NCBI RefSeq assembly: GCF_963855985.1
Contig: NC_087109.1
Span: forward strand, 9,382,001 to 9,446,000
Length of the DNA stretch: 64,000 nt
Reading direction: 5' to 3'
Source of the DNA: Ostrinia nubilalis
Lineage: Eukaryota > Arthropoda > Insecta > Lepidoptera > Crambidae
Under the pieces are notes generated by a model. The model was not told the origin of the DNA. It did not search any database and saw nothing but the letters and a program-made list of their open reading frames with translations. The first letter of the stretch is position 1. Each line of letters starts with the position of its first letter. Both the position numbers and the translations under genes were made by a program. Shown here piece by piece: positions 21,548 to 32,639 of the stretch.

Positions 21548-22001
21548 AGCTTTTAATTTAGGTATTGTGAAGGGACAGTGGTAATCCTACACCGTTTTAT
21601 AAAGCCTTACATCCAGTCCGGCCCTCGATCTCCGAAGTGAACCCATCCTGAAACCGCCCAATAAAAAGCCTATAAAATACCCACGGGTCGAGTGACCAGA
21701 CTTTTGGTACAAAAATGTTCTCATTGTAAGAGCTGAGTCAAATTATTTTTTTTTTCATTTTATACCCTTTAATTAATACAGAGTGTAGGTAATTGATAAT
21801 GTAAGAAGCTCCCTGCTCGATGAACTGACGAACTCAAGTAGATAACTGGTAGTGGCTAATGATAAAGGTGGGAGATCGAACTCTTACGTCCAGCTTTGGA
21901 TTTCTTTTTTTTTTCAAAACTGAGTATTATTATAAGTTCGAAATCGAGAAAGGAACCCATGATACAGTATTTCGATAGTTAAAAGAATATCTATTGTCTT
22001 A

Positions 22002-22167
22002 AACGAGGTTTATACTAGCAATAAAACTTGCAGAAATTGACTTCCGCAAGCAAGCTGTTTACCACTGTGTAGGGCTGTAGCAAGCCAACTTTTGCAAGAT
22101 TTACACTGTGGTGACAGCTTGCGGAAGTCGAATTCTGCGAAATTTTTAGCTAGTCTAAACCTCGCTT
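22002..22167. mobile_element. MITE with AACGAGGTTTATACTAGC ends
   Basis: Inverted ends of about 50 bp include acttccgcaagc and gcttgcggaagt. TTA lies on the left and TAA on the right, so PIF/Harbinger is likely. Confidence 0.78.
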
Positions 22168-22671
22168 TAAGAACATTCTGTATATTTTGTAATATTCGAG
22201 AACAAACCTCATAGCCCTGTACAAGTATATAGGGTTGCTTCATAATCCAACCACCCTACAGCTCTCGCTTCTTATCAGCTCAGCGCGCGTCAAAGATGAT
22301 TCCAGCCCTCTAAATTATGCCCTCCCCAAATGATAAATCGGGTGACAGTACCCAGACAAAACCACCCCCTATCTCCAAACCTGAAGGCCTGTTCTCCCAC
22401 AGCAAAAAGGATATTGAAAATTGGTAAAATCGACGAGTTAAGCGGATTTTTCGCATTTAGTAATACCCCGAAATAGGTCAATGGCTTTCGGAGCTCTTCC
22501 AATATACTTTTATAGGAACATTCTTTAGTGGAGTGAAATATAAACTTTTATCGTAAAAGGTAGTGCTGACCCTCTTTCAATACCAATTAAGTAGTTGTGT
22601 AACCTCAAAATTAATCCATGAAGATTGAATAACGGAGTTTTTGCAGTTGGATATTCGTGATTCGTACCTCA

Positions 22672-22818
22672 CGCCCGTATTCACAAACATTACTATGAGG
22701 TCTCACAGTGCGCGTGGACGCACAGGGTGACACATTGAACCAATCACAAAACCCTATTCAACGCTGTGCGTTCGATTTGCTGCTTCATTTAAGCAAACAT
22801 CGTTTGTGAATACGGGCG
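22672..22818. mobile_element. MITE, CGCCCGTATTCACAAAC family (copy 3)
   Basis: This 147-bp copy has nearly perfect ends (CGCCCGTATTCACAAAC; GTTTGTGAATACGGGCG). TTA follows on the right, with TCA on the left. Confidence 0.85.
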
Positions 22819-23090
22819 TTAATCTTTTTGTGTTTTATCATTTTGTGTGTTTTATAAATGTTTTCCAAAGGTGTTATGTATTGTAAAAATGTTTTCCTAA
22901 GTTGTAGTTTGGCAGATATTACTTGCCTAAAAGCAAAAAATTTAATGTTTTTACTAAAATAAATATATTTCATTATTGAATTTTTTTAATTAATATTACA
23001 CCTACCAACCGAGTATTAAGCTTCCCTTAAAAATAACATAATTTTCGAAGAACCTAAAACGATTAATAAAAACAAGATTATACTTACATA

Positions 23091-23141
23091 ATGTTCAGCA
23101 GTAGACGTCCTTATGGCTGAAATGATGATGATGATGATAAA
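23091..23141 (+). mobile_element. Very short RTE 3' end with TGATGA tail
   Basis: atgttcagcagtagacgtcc and ggctgaaatgatgatgatga; only the last 50 bp remain. Confidence 0.78.
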
Positions 23142-24786
23142 TAAAGATTACTTGAGTCAAAACTGGAAGTTATTTATATAAAGTCACTTCAGGACAATTC
23201 GAGCTAAAGAAAAGTGGAAATTCCAATATAAAAGGTACACTTTTCTTTTTTATCCCTTTTCCTTTACAATTACGTCATTACTGTCACAAAAGGTAAGAAG
23301 TGACAGATCCATCACTATTATCCCGTTTACTGCTCTTTTTGTAACACTGAGATTGGATAAGGGTTGTGTGACACTGAGTGCGTGTTAAATCAGTTTAGGA
23401 GTTTATTTGTTTGTATTGAATAGGCTCCGACACATGGACCGATTTGAAAAAAAAAAACATTTAATCCTACATTATTTCTGATGAACATGTAGATCATCAG
23501 GCTATAAATTTTTGTTGCAATATAGCGCTTATTGCAACTACATTGTGACCGGTTGTCAGGTAAGCACTGCGTAATTGATTTTATACGCCACGTGCACCAG
23601 CCATAAGCCTTTGACTATTTACGTGTCCTCTCTACAGCGAAACTAGAACAGGTAACTTCTTAATAATGTCTAGTTAATATTTTACCCCAGACAGGTTAAC
23701 TAACTAATATCCCTAAATCAAATCATTATAATAGATCAACAATTTCAACAGCATAGCCAATTCAACATAAAATGCATGCGAAATTCAAATTAGCAAAACA
23801 ATGCTCGCATGTTGAGTGTTGACCTTATATGAAAAATGATTTTATCGTTTAATACAATAATGGGAACATAATATTCCACATTTTCCTCTCTGTGTGCCAC
23901 TAGCTTTACTCACAATGGGTCCCACTGTGGGTCCCACGACCGTTCTTATGACAAGTTACTACCTATTTTGGCGTATATTGTTTATTTTTTGTCTCCATTT
24001 CCGACGTGGTTGCGAAAGTGATAGCATAATAGCGATTGTCTAACGGATTATTTAATGGTGGACCTTGAAGGCTTATTTAATTTATATAATAATTAATTGG
24101 AATTAATTAATGAAGTGTGCACTTGAGGAAAATGGAAGCAATTAATAAGACACGAATAATACTAATTAACAAAGTTTAAAGAAGTTGATTGACTTTGCAT
24201 TTGGGACTGCCATATATTTATTATGGCAAAGAGGATTATGAGTTTATTTAATTTATAGATTGCAATGCTACTGAAAATGAAATTATATAAAAAAACGAGT
24301 TTATTTATAGAAAAAAATTGTGCGAGATGCGACTCCACGTTATTATTTAACTAATACGCTAAATATTTAAAATTGAGTAACAGGATTTTTCAGGGCTAAA
24401 TTAGAGTGTTGTTTTCTCCTAATATTTAACCTACTAAATATACTTTTTCCAAAGGAATTCTTCCAAAGGACTTATTTTTGTGATAACAGGGTTATCTTGC
24501 GAATTTTTGTAACTTTTTCATTTCTTCGTATAGTTTTATCGCGTACCCATACATTATACAGTGCGAAATAAACGACCGTACGGTACTTTTAAATAATGAT
24601 CGTAAATTTTCTCATACGGGGAAAAAGATTAGGTTGTAAAATATTACCTGAGAAACTCGGGTTGAGATTTTATTGAATTCAAAAAGTGTACGAAATAATA
24701 CATTTATATTCTCTGGAACGACTGAACGGATTTTGAAAATTCTAACATTAGTAGAAAGTCTACATTATTCATATCATGATAGGCTA
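23142..24786. other. No recognisable gene or repeat
   Basis: AT-rich non-coding sequence, probably intron of the WAP gene or flank; low similarity to other parts of the window. Confidence 0.55.
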
Positions 24787-24982
24787 CTAGCTTTTGTCCA
24801 CAGCTTCGTCCGCGTGAAATTTTGTCTGTCACAGAAAAAAAATATCGCGCGCGTCCGTTTCTATGTCCTCTCCCAGGACTCAAACTATCCCTTTACTAAA
24901 TTTCATCAAAATTTGTTTAGGAGTAAATAAAAGCGTAATAGACCGATAGAGTTAAGTACTTTTGCATTTATATTATTAGTAC
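24787..24982 (-). mobile_element. Helitron-type short element
   Basis: Begins ctagcttttgtccacagctt, includes ttcatcaaaatttgtttagg and ends ttatattattagta; a diverged relative of the copy at 1562. Confidence 0.8.
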
Positions 24983-24989
24983 GCGACTA

Positions 24990-25180
24990 TTCCTACATCT
25001 AGTTCCCCCCGCTGCAACTTCTGTGTAGCCAGGATCTACAGCTTGACCGCCAATAAAACCCAACCAGTGAAGGTCGAATTTGTCCCGGGGAAAAGTTAAA
25101 CTGTCACTGGACCCGCAACGAAATTAATCAAAAGAACATAGGAAGAGTTCGAAGTTAATGTTTGGCTTTTTTTTCCGCAA
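24990..25180 (-). mobile_element. Dispersed repeat of the VGKRGGNSP family
   Basis: ccaggatctacagcttgacc and ccagtgaaggtcgaatttgt, extending through ggacccgcaacgaaattaat. It begins right after the Helitron at 24787-24982. Confidence 0.75.
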
Positions 25181-25191
25181 TCGCACCTGGT

Positions 25192-25245
25192 GTTAAGTGA
25201 GATGCAGTCTAGGATAGTAGGTACATAATTATCTGCCCTTATAAT
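25192..25245 (+). repeat. Dispersed fragment with gagatgcagtctaggata
   Basis: cacctggtgttaagtgagat followed by tctgcccttataat. Confidence 0.6.
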
Positions 25246-25384
25246 ATTGGGGGATTGTAGGGATTACTCGTGTTAAAAAGATGGCCTATGTCACTCAGTC
25301 GGGAAAACCCGCGGGCTATATGCTATCGGAAAATATTTCAGCCACTCCACCCTATTTTCCGACCGTACATCCCAACTATCCCAA

Positions 25385-25611
25385 CTAATATTATAAATGC
25401 GAAAGTAACTCTGTCTGTCTGTCTGTCTGTTACGCTTTCCCGCTTAAACCTCGCAACCGATTTTGATGAAATTTGGCATAGAGATAGTTTGAGTCCCGGG
25501 AAAGAACATAGGATAGTTCTTATCCCGGTTTTTGAAACAGGGACGCGCGCGATAAAGTTTTTCTGTGACAGACAAAATTCCACGCGGGCGAAGCCGCGGG
25601 CGGAAAGCTAG
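25385..25611 (+). mobile_element. Helitron-type short element
   Basis: Starts ctaatattataaatgcgaaa, contains a GTCT microsatellite and ends cgcgggcggaaagctag|T. Almost the complement of the copy at 1562. Confidence 0.87.
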
Positions 25612-25949
25612 TTCAATATAGAAATGAAATACGAACAGAGAGCGGTCGCATAATACGTTTATGCTGTATTGCGGCTAGTGTTGTTAGTGATAGTACTTAT
25701 AAAATATCGATAGAGTGTCGACTGTCGATACTTTTGTGGCCTTGAAAAACAGTATCAAAATCGATACGAGTAGGTACCACCTATCGGAAGTTTGGAATAT
25801 TATTGATGAAACTATCAATAATTTCGATACTATTTTACTTTATTGTAATACCGATTCCACCACGACCGGTACTGCGCTGCACGCAACCAGGTACTTCCCG
25901 CAACCAGGTACTTCCCGCGACCTTCACCAGATCATCGGTCCACCTAGTG

Positions 25950-26219
25950 CAGCGGTTCCCAAACTTGTTTTGTCACTGCCCGCTTTGAGAATAAATTCTT
26001 TTTAGCGCCCCCATTTGTAGTCGAGAGTCGAGTGCTCAGTCGGTGTCTAAGAGACCACCTAGTAAATGACGCCTCCCAAGCCTCTATACAACGTCCTGAT
26101 TTTTTTCTGGGTCTCTTACCGCCCCCCTTTTCTCTTACCGCCCCCCTTTTCTCTTACCGCCCCCCTTTAAGCCTGCAGCGCCCACAAGGGGGCTTTATCG
26201 CCCACTTTGGGAAAGACTG
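25950..26219. mobile_element. hAT-type MITE inserted in an RTE fragment
   Basis: This 270-bp element has ends CAGCGGTTCCCAAACT and, on the complement, CAGTCTTTCCCAAAGT, with exact 8-bp duplications ACCTAGTG (25942-25949, 26220-26227). It interrupts an RTE 3' fragment whose two halves continue on either side. The interior has three copies of ctcttaccgcccccctttt. Confidence 0.92.
26106..26170 (+). repeat. Three-copy 19-bp tandem repeat inside the hAT MITE
   Basis: The unit ctcttaccgcccccctttt is repeated three times in a row. Confidence 0.88.
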
Positions 26220-26751
26220 ACCTAGTGGGAAGCTTGCCCATGCTAAGTCTTATGGCCCGCGGTCGTCACTCGAAAACTTTTCTGCCCCAACGGCCATCGT
26301 CTCTACGAGCTATGTGCCCCGACCGTGTGCGATTTTGACGTTAAAAAGTATCAAATCTTGCTCTTAACTGGACATTTTAATTCCTATCGATATTGTGACC
26401 GTTTTTCCAACTATCGATATTATAATCATTCCATCGATAGTTTGCAACACTAGTGTATTCTGAATTGCGGCCGCGTTGGAAGTATTGTATCGCTTATTTC
26501 ATTTTGTGCAGGTTTGAACGCCATTGCTGGTTATTTTGTGGAAAACGTGATTTTGTATTAATGGACATTACGGTCTGCTATTTTTAATGGTCGGTTTATT
26601 GTGGTACACTTATGTTAGTAATGTGAATGAAATTATGAAAATAATGCGTACTGATAGTAATAATCGTAGTAATTTGATGTCTAATCCCGGATTGCTTGTA
26701 CGAATAAAAGCGGATCACAGTCATTAATACCGTTTTTATTGTTTTTTATCT

Positions 26752-26872
26752 TCATCATCTTTTAAGCCACAGGACGTCCACTGCTGAACATAGGTATTTC
26801 CATATTGACCAGTTCATAGCGGCCTGCACCCATCGTATTATCGCCTTTAAATGAGGTCGTCGATCCGCCTTG
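26752..26872 (-). mobile_element. RTE LINE 3' end, diverged
   Basis: aagccacaggacgtccactg and tcatagcggcctgcacccat. Confidence 0.75.
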
Positions 26873-28176
26873 TTGTTTATCTATGCCCAATTAATATTTT
26901 AAGCACAGATTTTATAAATTTTGCGGGGATTGAAACCACGATCTTTTTCGTCTCTCGAACCAAAGCGTAGTCAAAGTACTGTTTGAACTAAAAGTGCTAA
27001 AATAAGCTTTCAAACCCTCTGAGTGAGCTATAACTTGCGAACAACCTAACCAAGCTTTACAGTTCAGCTAAATGCAACTAAATTCAATTATCAACTCTAA
27101 TTATACTGAGAAACGCGGAATCAAGTATCAAAGCGCTGGGTCGCAGTTCACGAGACAACCGAATTAGAGGGTGCGTCTTTGTGCAAGTATCAAGATGCTT
27201 TGTCTATGACTACTCGGGCGGAACGCATAGAGTAGAGCGATGCAACGCTAGTGAACTACTAGTAGGCTTCTTGGTAAACAAACTTGGGATATTAATTAAG
27301 GTCTACGCTTAATTGTGTCAATGCCTGAGGTATGGGAGCGGTACGGGAGGGGTAACATTGACATTATGACGTTTGACATCTCAAAAACAGTCTCCTGTGC
27401 CGATTCCATTCATAGGTACCTCAGGGACTGACACCTGTGTTGAAGTCTAAAACCTCGTATTTGTCGCTATAGTGCATTGGCGTTAAGAAAATAGTGACAC
27501 TTCGTTGTCACTTAACTTAGGTACACCGCTTGACAAATTAGATCAAAGTAAAGTAGGCCGTGTTCACATTGACCAGTTGAAGTAGTCCTTCATCAGATAC
27601 TGTCTGATGAAGGAAAGCATATACTGTCAATTTTAAAAAGGAATAGGTAGGTACCTCACCTTTTCAAAAAACAAAGTGGATCAATAAATTCAAAGCGGAA
27701 AATATAAGTGAGATATCATTCATGTACCGTATCTAAAAAGGTACATTTGAAATTATTCAATTTTTTCATCATCATATTATGATTTTTTCAGCAAGAAAAT
27801 TTTATTTATTTACTTGAAATACATAATTTACTTGACATGCCATTAATATGGAAACCGCACCAAAGCAATAAAGAAAAGGAACTTCGATTGAGTAAATTCT
27901 ACTAGTAACTGTACCAAGCTAAGTTAAATAAACGCTGTTAAAAATACACGATTTTCCAAATCTAAACGCAGCTCTATTCTTTTAAAAAGCTTTTAAGTCG
28001 ATCCGCCTTTTGAGCGAGAATATTCAGGCAAAAGAAAACGTTTGATTGTTCCTTCAGGCACAAAAACTTGGGATTCTGGGTCGTCCACACTGGCTCATAG
28101 ATAGGTCTTTATTGCACAATACAAAACTGGCGATTTGGAGAAAGAGAAAAAATGGGACAGCATAATTTAGACGGTA
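26873..28176. other. Mostly unique non-coding sequence
   Basis: Apart from the MITE at 27320-27431 I see no feature. A short inverted repeat catcagata/tctgatga lies at about 27590-27612. Confidence 0.5.
27320..27431. mobile_element. MITE with TGCCTGAGGTATG ends (copy 2)
   Basis: atgcctgaggtatgggagcg on the left and ggtacctcagggactgac on the right are inverted. It is shorter and more diverged than the copy at 32134. Confidence 0.65.
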
Positions 28177-28228
28177 ATATCGCTAGAAAGCGATATCCTA
28201 TCTGAAGGATATCGCTTTCTAGCGATAT
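28177..28228. repeat. Nested perfect palindrome
   Basis: Two 23-bp arms (28177-28199, 28206-28228) are exact complements around a 6-bp loop. Each arm is itself a hairpin, gatatcgct-agaa-agcgatatc. Confidence 0.93.
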
Positions 28229-28464
28229 CTTGGGGAGAGGTCAGTTGTTTATGCTTACTTAATGTCCCCAAATAAAAAACGAATACATTTGTGATCCAGT
28301 GGTTGCAGTTGCAAGTTCGAATACCAGATAGGACAGGACATACTGGTCTCATATGAATATTTCTATTTAATTTGTAGACCAGTGCATGATTGTCCAATAA
28401 AGGTGTCAAGCCATCAGTTCAACATCACGACCAAGATGGCGCCTCAAAAATCTGACACTAGCTA

Positions 28465-28616
28465 TAGTCTGGTCTGTGAGCACGTAGAATTTTGTCCAAT
28501 GACCCCAAGCTACCCATCCTTATCGCTCGCGCGTAATTATGTTGCTGTCGCGCTCGCACACTCACTGCGGGCGCCCGTCGCACAGTCGCATCGCAAATCT
28601 CACAGACCGGGCTTTA
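28465..28616. mobile_element. MITE with GGTCTGTGAG ends (copy 1)
   Basis: tagtctggtctgtgagcacg on the left and ctcacagaccgggctttag on the right are inverted. The core caatgaccccaagctaccca is shared with the copy at 43925. Confidence 0.8.
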
Positions 28617-29139
28617 GCTAGGTACTAGCTTGTTGCAACCGACATGACAGAAGAAGAAGTAACAAGTATCTTTTTTCCCACTCTATTGTGGACGAGCCTT
28701 TACATTTATATTTGGCATGCTTTTAGCCGCTTTGTCGTCACAATGTCACAATGTAAAAGAAAATTAAGATCGCAGTATAAACATTTCACGTTCTTTCTAA
28801 AGGACTAAGGTTAAATATTAAAAGAAAAACGGGGCCTTTTCGCATTTATCTCGGGTATTTGAGTACTAACGAAGGTCAATTTGCACAGTCTAGGATTAGA
28901 AGTGGCTCTGGATAAAAACATGTTTTGTTGAGCGCTAATTTTTGAATTCCCAGATGACATTTATCTGGTGAATATCTCTCTTAAATAAAGTTAAGACTTA
29001 CTGGTTGCTATGCGAAGTAAACATATTTTTGACTAGATAAACACGACTAAATCGTCAATATTTAAACACTTATTAGGCCAGACAAACACCACTAGCTACA
29101 AAAGTTCATAGAAACCATTCAGTTCACAAAAAAAGCAGT

Positions 29140-29250
29140 TGTTGAGCTGGACAGAGGAATCTTCCAAGAATTTCCACAACGATCGGTTCTTCGCTGCGCA
29201 CATCCATGCATTTCCTCCATCTTCACTAATCATAGATCCACCAGTCCGTC
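29140..29250 (-). mobile_element. Old RTE 3' fragment
   Basis: gagctggacagaggaatctt and atccaccagtccgtcg; strongly diverged. Confidence 0.55.
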
Positions 29251-29392
29251 GATCTGATTAAGCTATGATCTGAGGATTATACCATGTCATACGACGGCGG
29301 TTCATTAAGTAAATGGTCTTCATGATAGAAGAAGAAACGAAACATTCCACCCGTAAAATTCCTTGATCCCACTATGTGTGGTTTGAGAAGAT

Positions 29393-29497
29393 TGATATTA
29401 GTGAAGATCGCAGAAAGCGCCTGGATGCGGGCAGAGCAAGACCGATCATTGTGGAAATCCTTGGGGGAGAACTTTGCCCAGTAGTGGACATCTGCTT
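29393..29497 (+). mobile_element. RTE 3' fragment, plus orientation
   Basis: cagaaagcgcctggatgcgg and gtggaaatccttgggggaga. Confidence 0.75.
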
Positions 29498-29589
29498 GAA
29501 ACAAACTACAACATTTAAGGTGGGCGAATTTTTTTTGCAAGTAGCTACGTTTGATTTTTCGAACACGGTTCGATGTAGGGACGTGTGAG

Positions 29590-30609
29590 TGATAGGAAAC
29601 TGAGTAATTCATAATTTCATGAATTTTTAATCACTAGAGCATTTCACGGGATCATAGCGTGTATTTTGTGTATTTTTTCAAAACATTTTTGGCAACCCTA
29701 TACATAGGTACATATACATACAGAATAGTATTTTCCCACAAATTGTTTCCACAATATGGAACACTGGAGGTAACGAGAGGTTTTGTGAATGGACATCATT
29801 TGCAAGTTGCGGCCGTAATGCCCCGTCCGTGCCAAGTCACCGCATTGGGACTGCATTTGAGTGTACCACCAGCATCTTATACGGTTGTTCGTTCGTTTTC
29901 AGCCAAATGTACGGGTGTATTAGAGTTCATTTTGCAAGAAAAGTTTATAGCTGTCTAGTTGTACCATTTGGTGCAATAATGGGTCGCAAATGCAGCGTTT
30001 GGAATCTTGCACGTCGTAAAGACGGTGGATAACAATTATTAACACGCAAGTTTCCTTGGAAATGTAACTTCACGATTGGACTGAAAATTTTAAAATTTTG
30101 AATAGACAAAAAGTTGTGTGTTTATGCTAATATTTGAGATTTTCATAATGAATAAATACTTACGATGGTTGTGATGGCTGAATGATGATTCAGCTTTGTG
30201 AAATAAATAGGTAATTTTAAATTAATATGCAAATTAAACTACTAAAGAGATTTTCCGTCACTGTAAACTTCCAATTTTTATTGTAATAAACAGACGTTTC
30301 ACTTTCAACTGAACGGTGCATCATCGCGAATATTTTTAATTAAAAAACCTAGAATTGAAAACTCCAAGCTCTTGTGGAATTCGAATAGTACCTAGGTAAT
30401 TGTTTAACGGCGAATCTTTTTTGAATCGCTACCAGTTGTTGAGCGCTCGTAGGGATGCGACGTGATTCGTATCGATTTTTATCGACTCTAGCATTATATC
30501 TATAACTTGCTTGGACGCCTATGATTACCTTATTACTGCGACAATCAGTCCGTTAGTTTTTTACAATTGTAATATTTGGTGCCTAGATTTTTTTCATTAA
30601 TCACTAGGC
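29590..30609. other. Non-coding stretch with short overlapping frames
   Basis: The frames at 29659-29958 and 29829-30032 overlap, have no recognisable motif and end within AT-rich sequence; I do not consider them genes. Confidence 0.45.
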
Positions 30610-30705
30610 ATGGTGACGCTCTTGGCCTACATCTCACGTGACAGAAACTGATAATCATGTCGAAGGTGGAAGCGAGCTTTTCCAGGAATCAACCATAGGG
30701 AACTT
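30610..30705 (-). mobile_element. SINE family A 3' fragment
   Basis: ctcttggcctacatctcacg and atgtcgaaggtggaagcgag are the complement of the SINE 3' body. Confidence 0.68.
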
Positions 30706-30768
30706 ATTGATCTTAATTTATAATGAAAAAGATGTCTTGTCGAACTTCAAACAACATCGATATCGACA

Positions 30769-30813
30769 GAAGCCAATATAGCGAGCGATGTTTTTATCAC
30801 TCTCTATATTGGC
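30769..30813. repeat. Small hairpin
   Basis: gaagccaatatag and ctatattggcttt form a 12-13-bp stem around about 20 bp; no further function is seen. Confidence 0.6.
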
Positions 30814-31127
30814 TTTAATATTATCGATAGTCGATAATAATAAAATCGTTCCATCCTTATTTACGTACCTAGGATGCATTCAAAGTAACCACCATTCGGG
30901 TATTGCAAAACCTCTATTTTGCATTTAGATGAATATGATAATGGAAAATTATATAAATTACAGAAATGGCCCGAAAATTTGGAAATTAGGCTGAAGAGCA
31001 GATGTGCCCAGTTTTCGAAGTAGAATGTGCTTTTGTTGTATAAGCGAAGTTAGAGTCAACTTCGAAGAACTTAGGGTCCGAACCCAAAGAATAAGAGCGG
31101 GAACCTTTTAATAAAATTGGATTATTT

Positions 31128-31195
31128 CACCTCTCATTCCCACCGCTGCAACTCCTGTGTAGCCAGGATCTACAGCTTGACCGCCCTGGTTGGGT
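31128..31195 (-). mobile_element. Short fragment of the VGKRGGNSP family
   Basis: cccaccgctgcaactcctgt and gccaggatctacagcttgac, cut off at ccgccctggttgggttttac. Confidence 0.68.
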
Positions 31196-31487
31196 TTTAC
31201 GTAAACGGTTAGGTTTTAACAGTAGACGTATGTAACTTAACTTTATCAAATAGAAATACATTCTACATTTTCCTATATGCCCTTTAGGTATAAAAGTATG
31301 TATAAACGAAAAAGAATACACACCGTGACATAGGTATTTTGCATAACATCGAAATTCCCTCTGCGCCGCTCAGTACAAACACATACCGAACAAAATGTAT
31401 GACCGTACAGTTCATAGACCACTTTAGGGATAGACACTCTTTGTACTGACAACGGCACTTACGCGTTACGTTAACACAGTTTTATTT

Positions 31488-31870
31488 ATCATCATTATTT
31501 TAGCCACAGGACGACCACTGCTGAACATTTTTTTAACCCACAACGAGGAAGCTCTTGGCCTGTATCTCACCTGATGATGAGTGACGATCAGGCCGAAGGT
31601 GGAAGCGAGCTTCACCCGAAATCCTCAACCACGGAGGAACTGGCTAACTGCCTACCTACTACCGGAACACAATAATGCTGTTAACATTGTTGTTATGGCG
31701 ACAGACTTAGGTAAGATGGTGGTAGCTAGCCAGGCGGACTTAGAACAAGCCCTACCACCAACCAAACCGAACAGAAAAATCTGCCCCCACTGGGAATCGA
31801 ACCCGGGACCTCTGCGTCTGAAGCAGGTGATCTTACCACTAGAGCACAGAGGCGGTTAAACATAGGCCTC
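31488..31870 (-). mobile_element. RTE LINE 3' end split by a SINE
   Basis: tcatcattattttagccaca and ctgctgaaca resume as cataggcctc after the SINE at 31529-31858. Confidence 0.8.
31529..31858 (-). mobile_element. tRNA-derived SINE, family A (full-length copy), nested in an RTE fragment
   Basis: About 330 bp, complete from the tRNA-like head (minus-strand B box ggttcgattcc) to the A-tail. AACAT is duplicated on both sides (31524-31528, 31859-31863). It splits the RTE sequence ctgctgaacat|aggcctc. The 92-codon frame across it is not a gene. Confidence 0.88.
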
Positions 31871-32080
31871 AATGAGGGCTATCGTTTTAGCGCTCACCAG
31901 TTAGCGCCACTGTAGAGTAAGGTCCTGTCACTTGCTAGTAGCGAAGACAGTGGCTTGTGAGCGCTAAAGTGGTAGGAGGACTATCGCATTTGCACTCATC
32001 AAGATGGCGCCACTGTAGAGTAAGGTCCTGTCAATCGCCAGGGGTGCCAACTGTTAAGTATAAAAACGATAGCCCTCATT
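31871..32080. mobile_element. MITE with AATGAGGGCTATCGTTTT ends, internally duplicated
   Basis: The inverted ends are aatgagggctatcgtttt and aaaacgatagccctcatt. The interior contains the block gcgccactgtagagtaaggt twice (about 31906 and 32009). It directly follows the RTE fragment carrying a SINE. Confidence 0.85.
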
Positions 32081-32133
32081 ACCTACTTCGATATCAAAAT
32101 TCAAAATACTCTAGTCTAGCGCATAACTCAGTT

Positions 32134-32262
32134 AGTGCCTGAGGTATGGGGTGTTTTTTGTTACGTCAAATGTCAGCGAAACTTCAGATTTTTATGCTCT
32201 GTCACGTCATAATAATTATGTCAATATCACTCCTTCTGTGCCGCTCTCATACTTCGGGCACT
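32134..32262. mobile_element. MITE with AGTGCCTGAGGTATG ends (copy 1)
   Basis: agtgcctgaggtatggg on the left pairs with catacttcgggcact on the right. The interior holds tgtcacgtcataataattat. A related copy is at 27320-27431. Confidence 0.75.
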
Positions 32263-32356
32263 GAGGGCTTAGTGTGACTTTACATCAAACGTCGTCACCT
32301 CAGGTCGTCACTAGCGAGCGCAAATTAAATATAAAGATTTGAGTTCTTGAAAGTTT

Positions 32357-32629
32357 TTTTTTTTTTTTATCTTTGGACAATTTCACACAGCGCCAGCTAG
32401 CCCCAAAGTAAGCAACTTAATGCTTGTGTTATGGGTGCTAGCTTAACGGATATACTACTTATATACTTTTTTTTTAAATACATAAATATTATACACAGTC
32501 ACACCCAGACCCGTCACAGAAATTAAAATTCATGATTTCAATTTCTGCCCGGCCGGGAATCGAACCCGGGACCTCTCGGCATAGTAGTCCGTTCTGAACC
32601 ACTACACCAAACGGCCGACAACCACGCCG
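32357..32629 (-). mobile_element. tRNA-derived SINE, family B (copy 2), with target duplication
   Basis: Full-length inverted relative of the copy at 58797. It is flanked by GAAAGTTT on both sides (32349-32356, 32630-32637) and ends in a T-run, that is an A-tail on its own strand. The tRNA-like head (ggaatcgaacccgggacctc on the plus strand) is intact. Confidence 0.9.
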
Positions 32630-32639
32630 AAAGTTTCCG

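Larger units (their letters stand above)
25889..26345 (-). mobile_element. RTE LINE 3' fragment split by a hAT MITE
   Basis: cttcaccagatcatcggtcc on the left and agtgggaagcttgcccatgc on the right are one RTE 3' sequence once the 270-bp MITE and one 8-bp repeat are removed. Confidence 0.8.

Noticed and set aside
31800..31858. Functional tRNA on the minus strand
   Set aside because: It is the head of a full-length SINE with target duplications.
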